From assembly GCA_964577315.1 (NCBI GenBank), contig CAZNYT010000031.1, positions 1 to 23,408 of the forward strand: a stretch of 23,408 nt of DNA, read 5' to 3'. The stretch is from Desulfonatronospira sp964577315. GTDB lineage: Bacteria; Desulfobacterota; Desulfovibrionia; Desulfovibrionales; Desulfonatronovibrionaceae. Position numbers and translations under genes: made by a program. This document shows positions 23,402 to 23,408 of the stretch, one piece after another; position 1 is the first letter of the stretch; every line of letters begins with the position of its first letter. Under the pieces are notes generated by a model. That model was not told where the DNA came from. It searched no databases and was given only the letters and a program-made list of their open reading frames with translations.

Positions 23402-23408
23402 AACAAGC

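Larger units (their letters stand above)
23088..23408. other. intergenic region upstream of lptD
   Basis: The last 321 nt hold no reading frame that I can support. They contain two 14-nt inverted repeats (23124-23137 and 23329-23342), a solo left-end repeat at 23225, a GGGCC-TGCC-GGCCC hairpin at 23311-23324 and a palindrome at 23371-23401. AGGAG at 23355-23359 has no in-frame start codon close behind it within the window. A promoter for lptD should lie here, but I see no good match. Confidence 0.55.

Overview
The window looks like chromosomal DNA of a Gram-negative bacterium from the Desulfovibrionales side of the Desulfobacterota (former Deltaproteobacteria). The grounds are an LptD outer-membrane protein and a housekeeping run rpsF-rpsR-rplI-dnaB followed by a PaaK-type CoA ligase, purE and purD, a neighbourhood I associate with that group. 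The organism call is inference; no marker here fixes a species. LptD is rich in Asp and Glu, which would suit a salt-adapted relative but does not prove it.

Layout. Positions 1-158 hold the start of a leftward gene that runs off the window. Positions 627-2930 encode a hybrid sensor histidine kinase with a DUF484/GAF-like input and two receiver domains, the first degenerate. Positions 3195-4049 encode a YcgR-like PilZ protein, convergent with a 77-residue zinc-ribbon-like protein (4060-4293, minus). Next come a class II CPD photolyase (4408-5757), a TIGR01777-type sugar-epimerase-like SDR (6166-7071), and on the minus strand a 14-TM MFS exporter with a Nudix hydrolase (7078-9048), a flavodoxin-like protein (9183-9665) and an orphan TRAP solute-binding lipoprotein (10335-11399). 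IspG (11668-12729) precedes the compact operon rpsF-rpsR-rplI-dnaB-paaK-purE (12842-17176), which seems to have its own promoter overlapping the end of ispG. On the minus strand lptD and mutL are almost fused (3 nt apart), with purD further downstream.

The unusual content is intergenic. A repeated element of about 275-280 nt occurs four times (5846-6120, 10006-10280, 17181-17460, 18781-19057), always in the same orientation and never inside a gene. Its ends form a long imperfect inverted repeat whose differences between copies largely preserve pairing, and its interior has a GGAA-capped hairpin, a hairpin with an ATGGGGG loop, and variable hairpins that keep their fold while changing sequence. 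This is the signature of a structured RNA or of a hairpin-ended miniature mobile element. Short blocks recall the HEARO / IscB omega-RNA family, although no IscB gene is present; that identification is a hypothesis. Five further sites carry only the leading part of the element, again in the same orientation, and may be solo ends or unoccupied sites. One complete copy exactly fills the gap between the purE and purD stop codons.

Other non-coding signals are a 21-bp-stem palindrome at 9795-9867, a 15-bp palindrome at 512-543, two sigma70-like promoters (3000-3028 and 12721-12749), a 16-nt perfect palindrome in the rpsF leader, and a pair of 14-nt perfect inverted repeats upstream of lptD.
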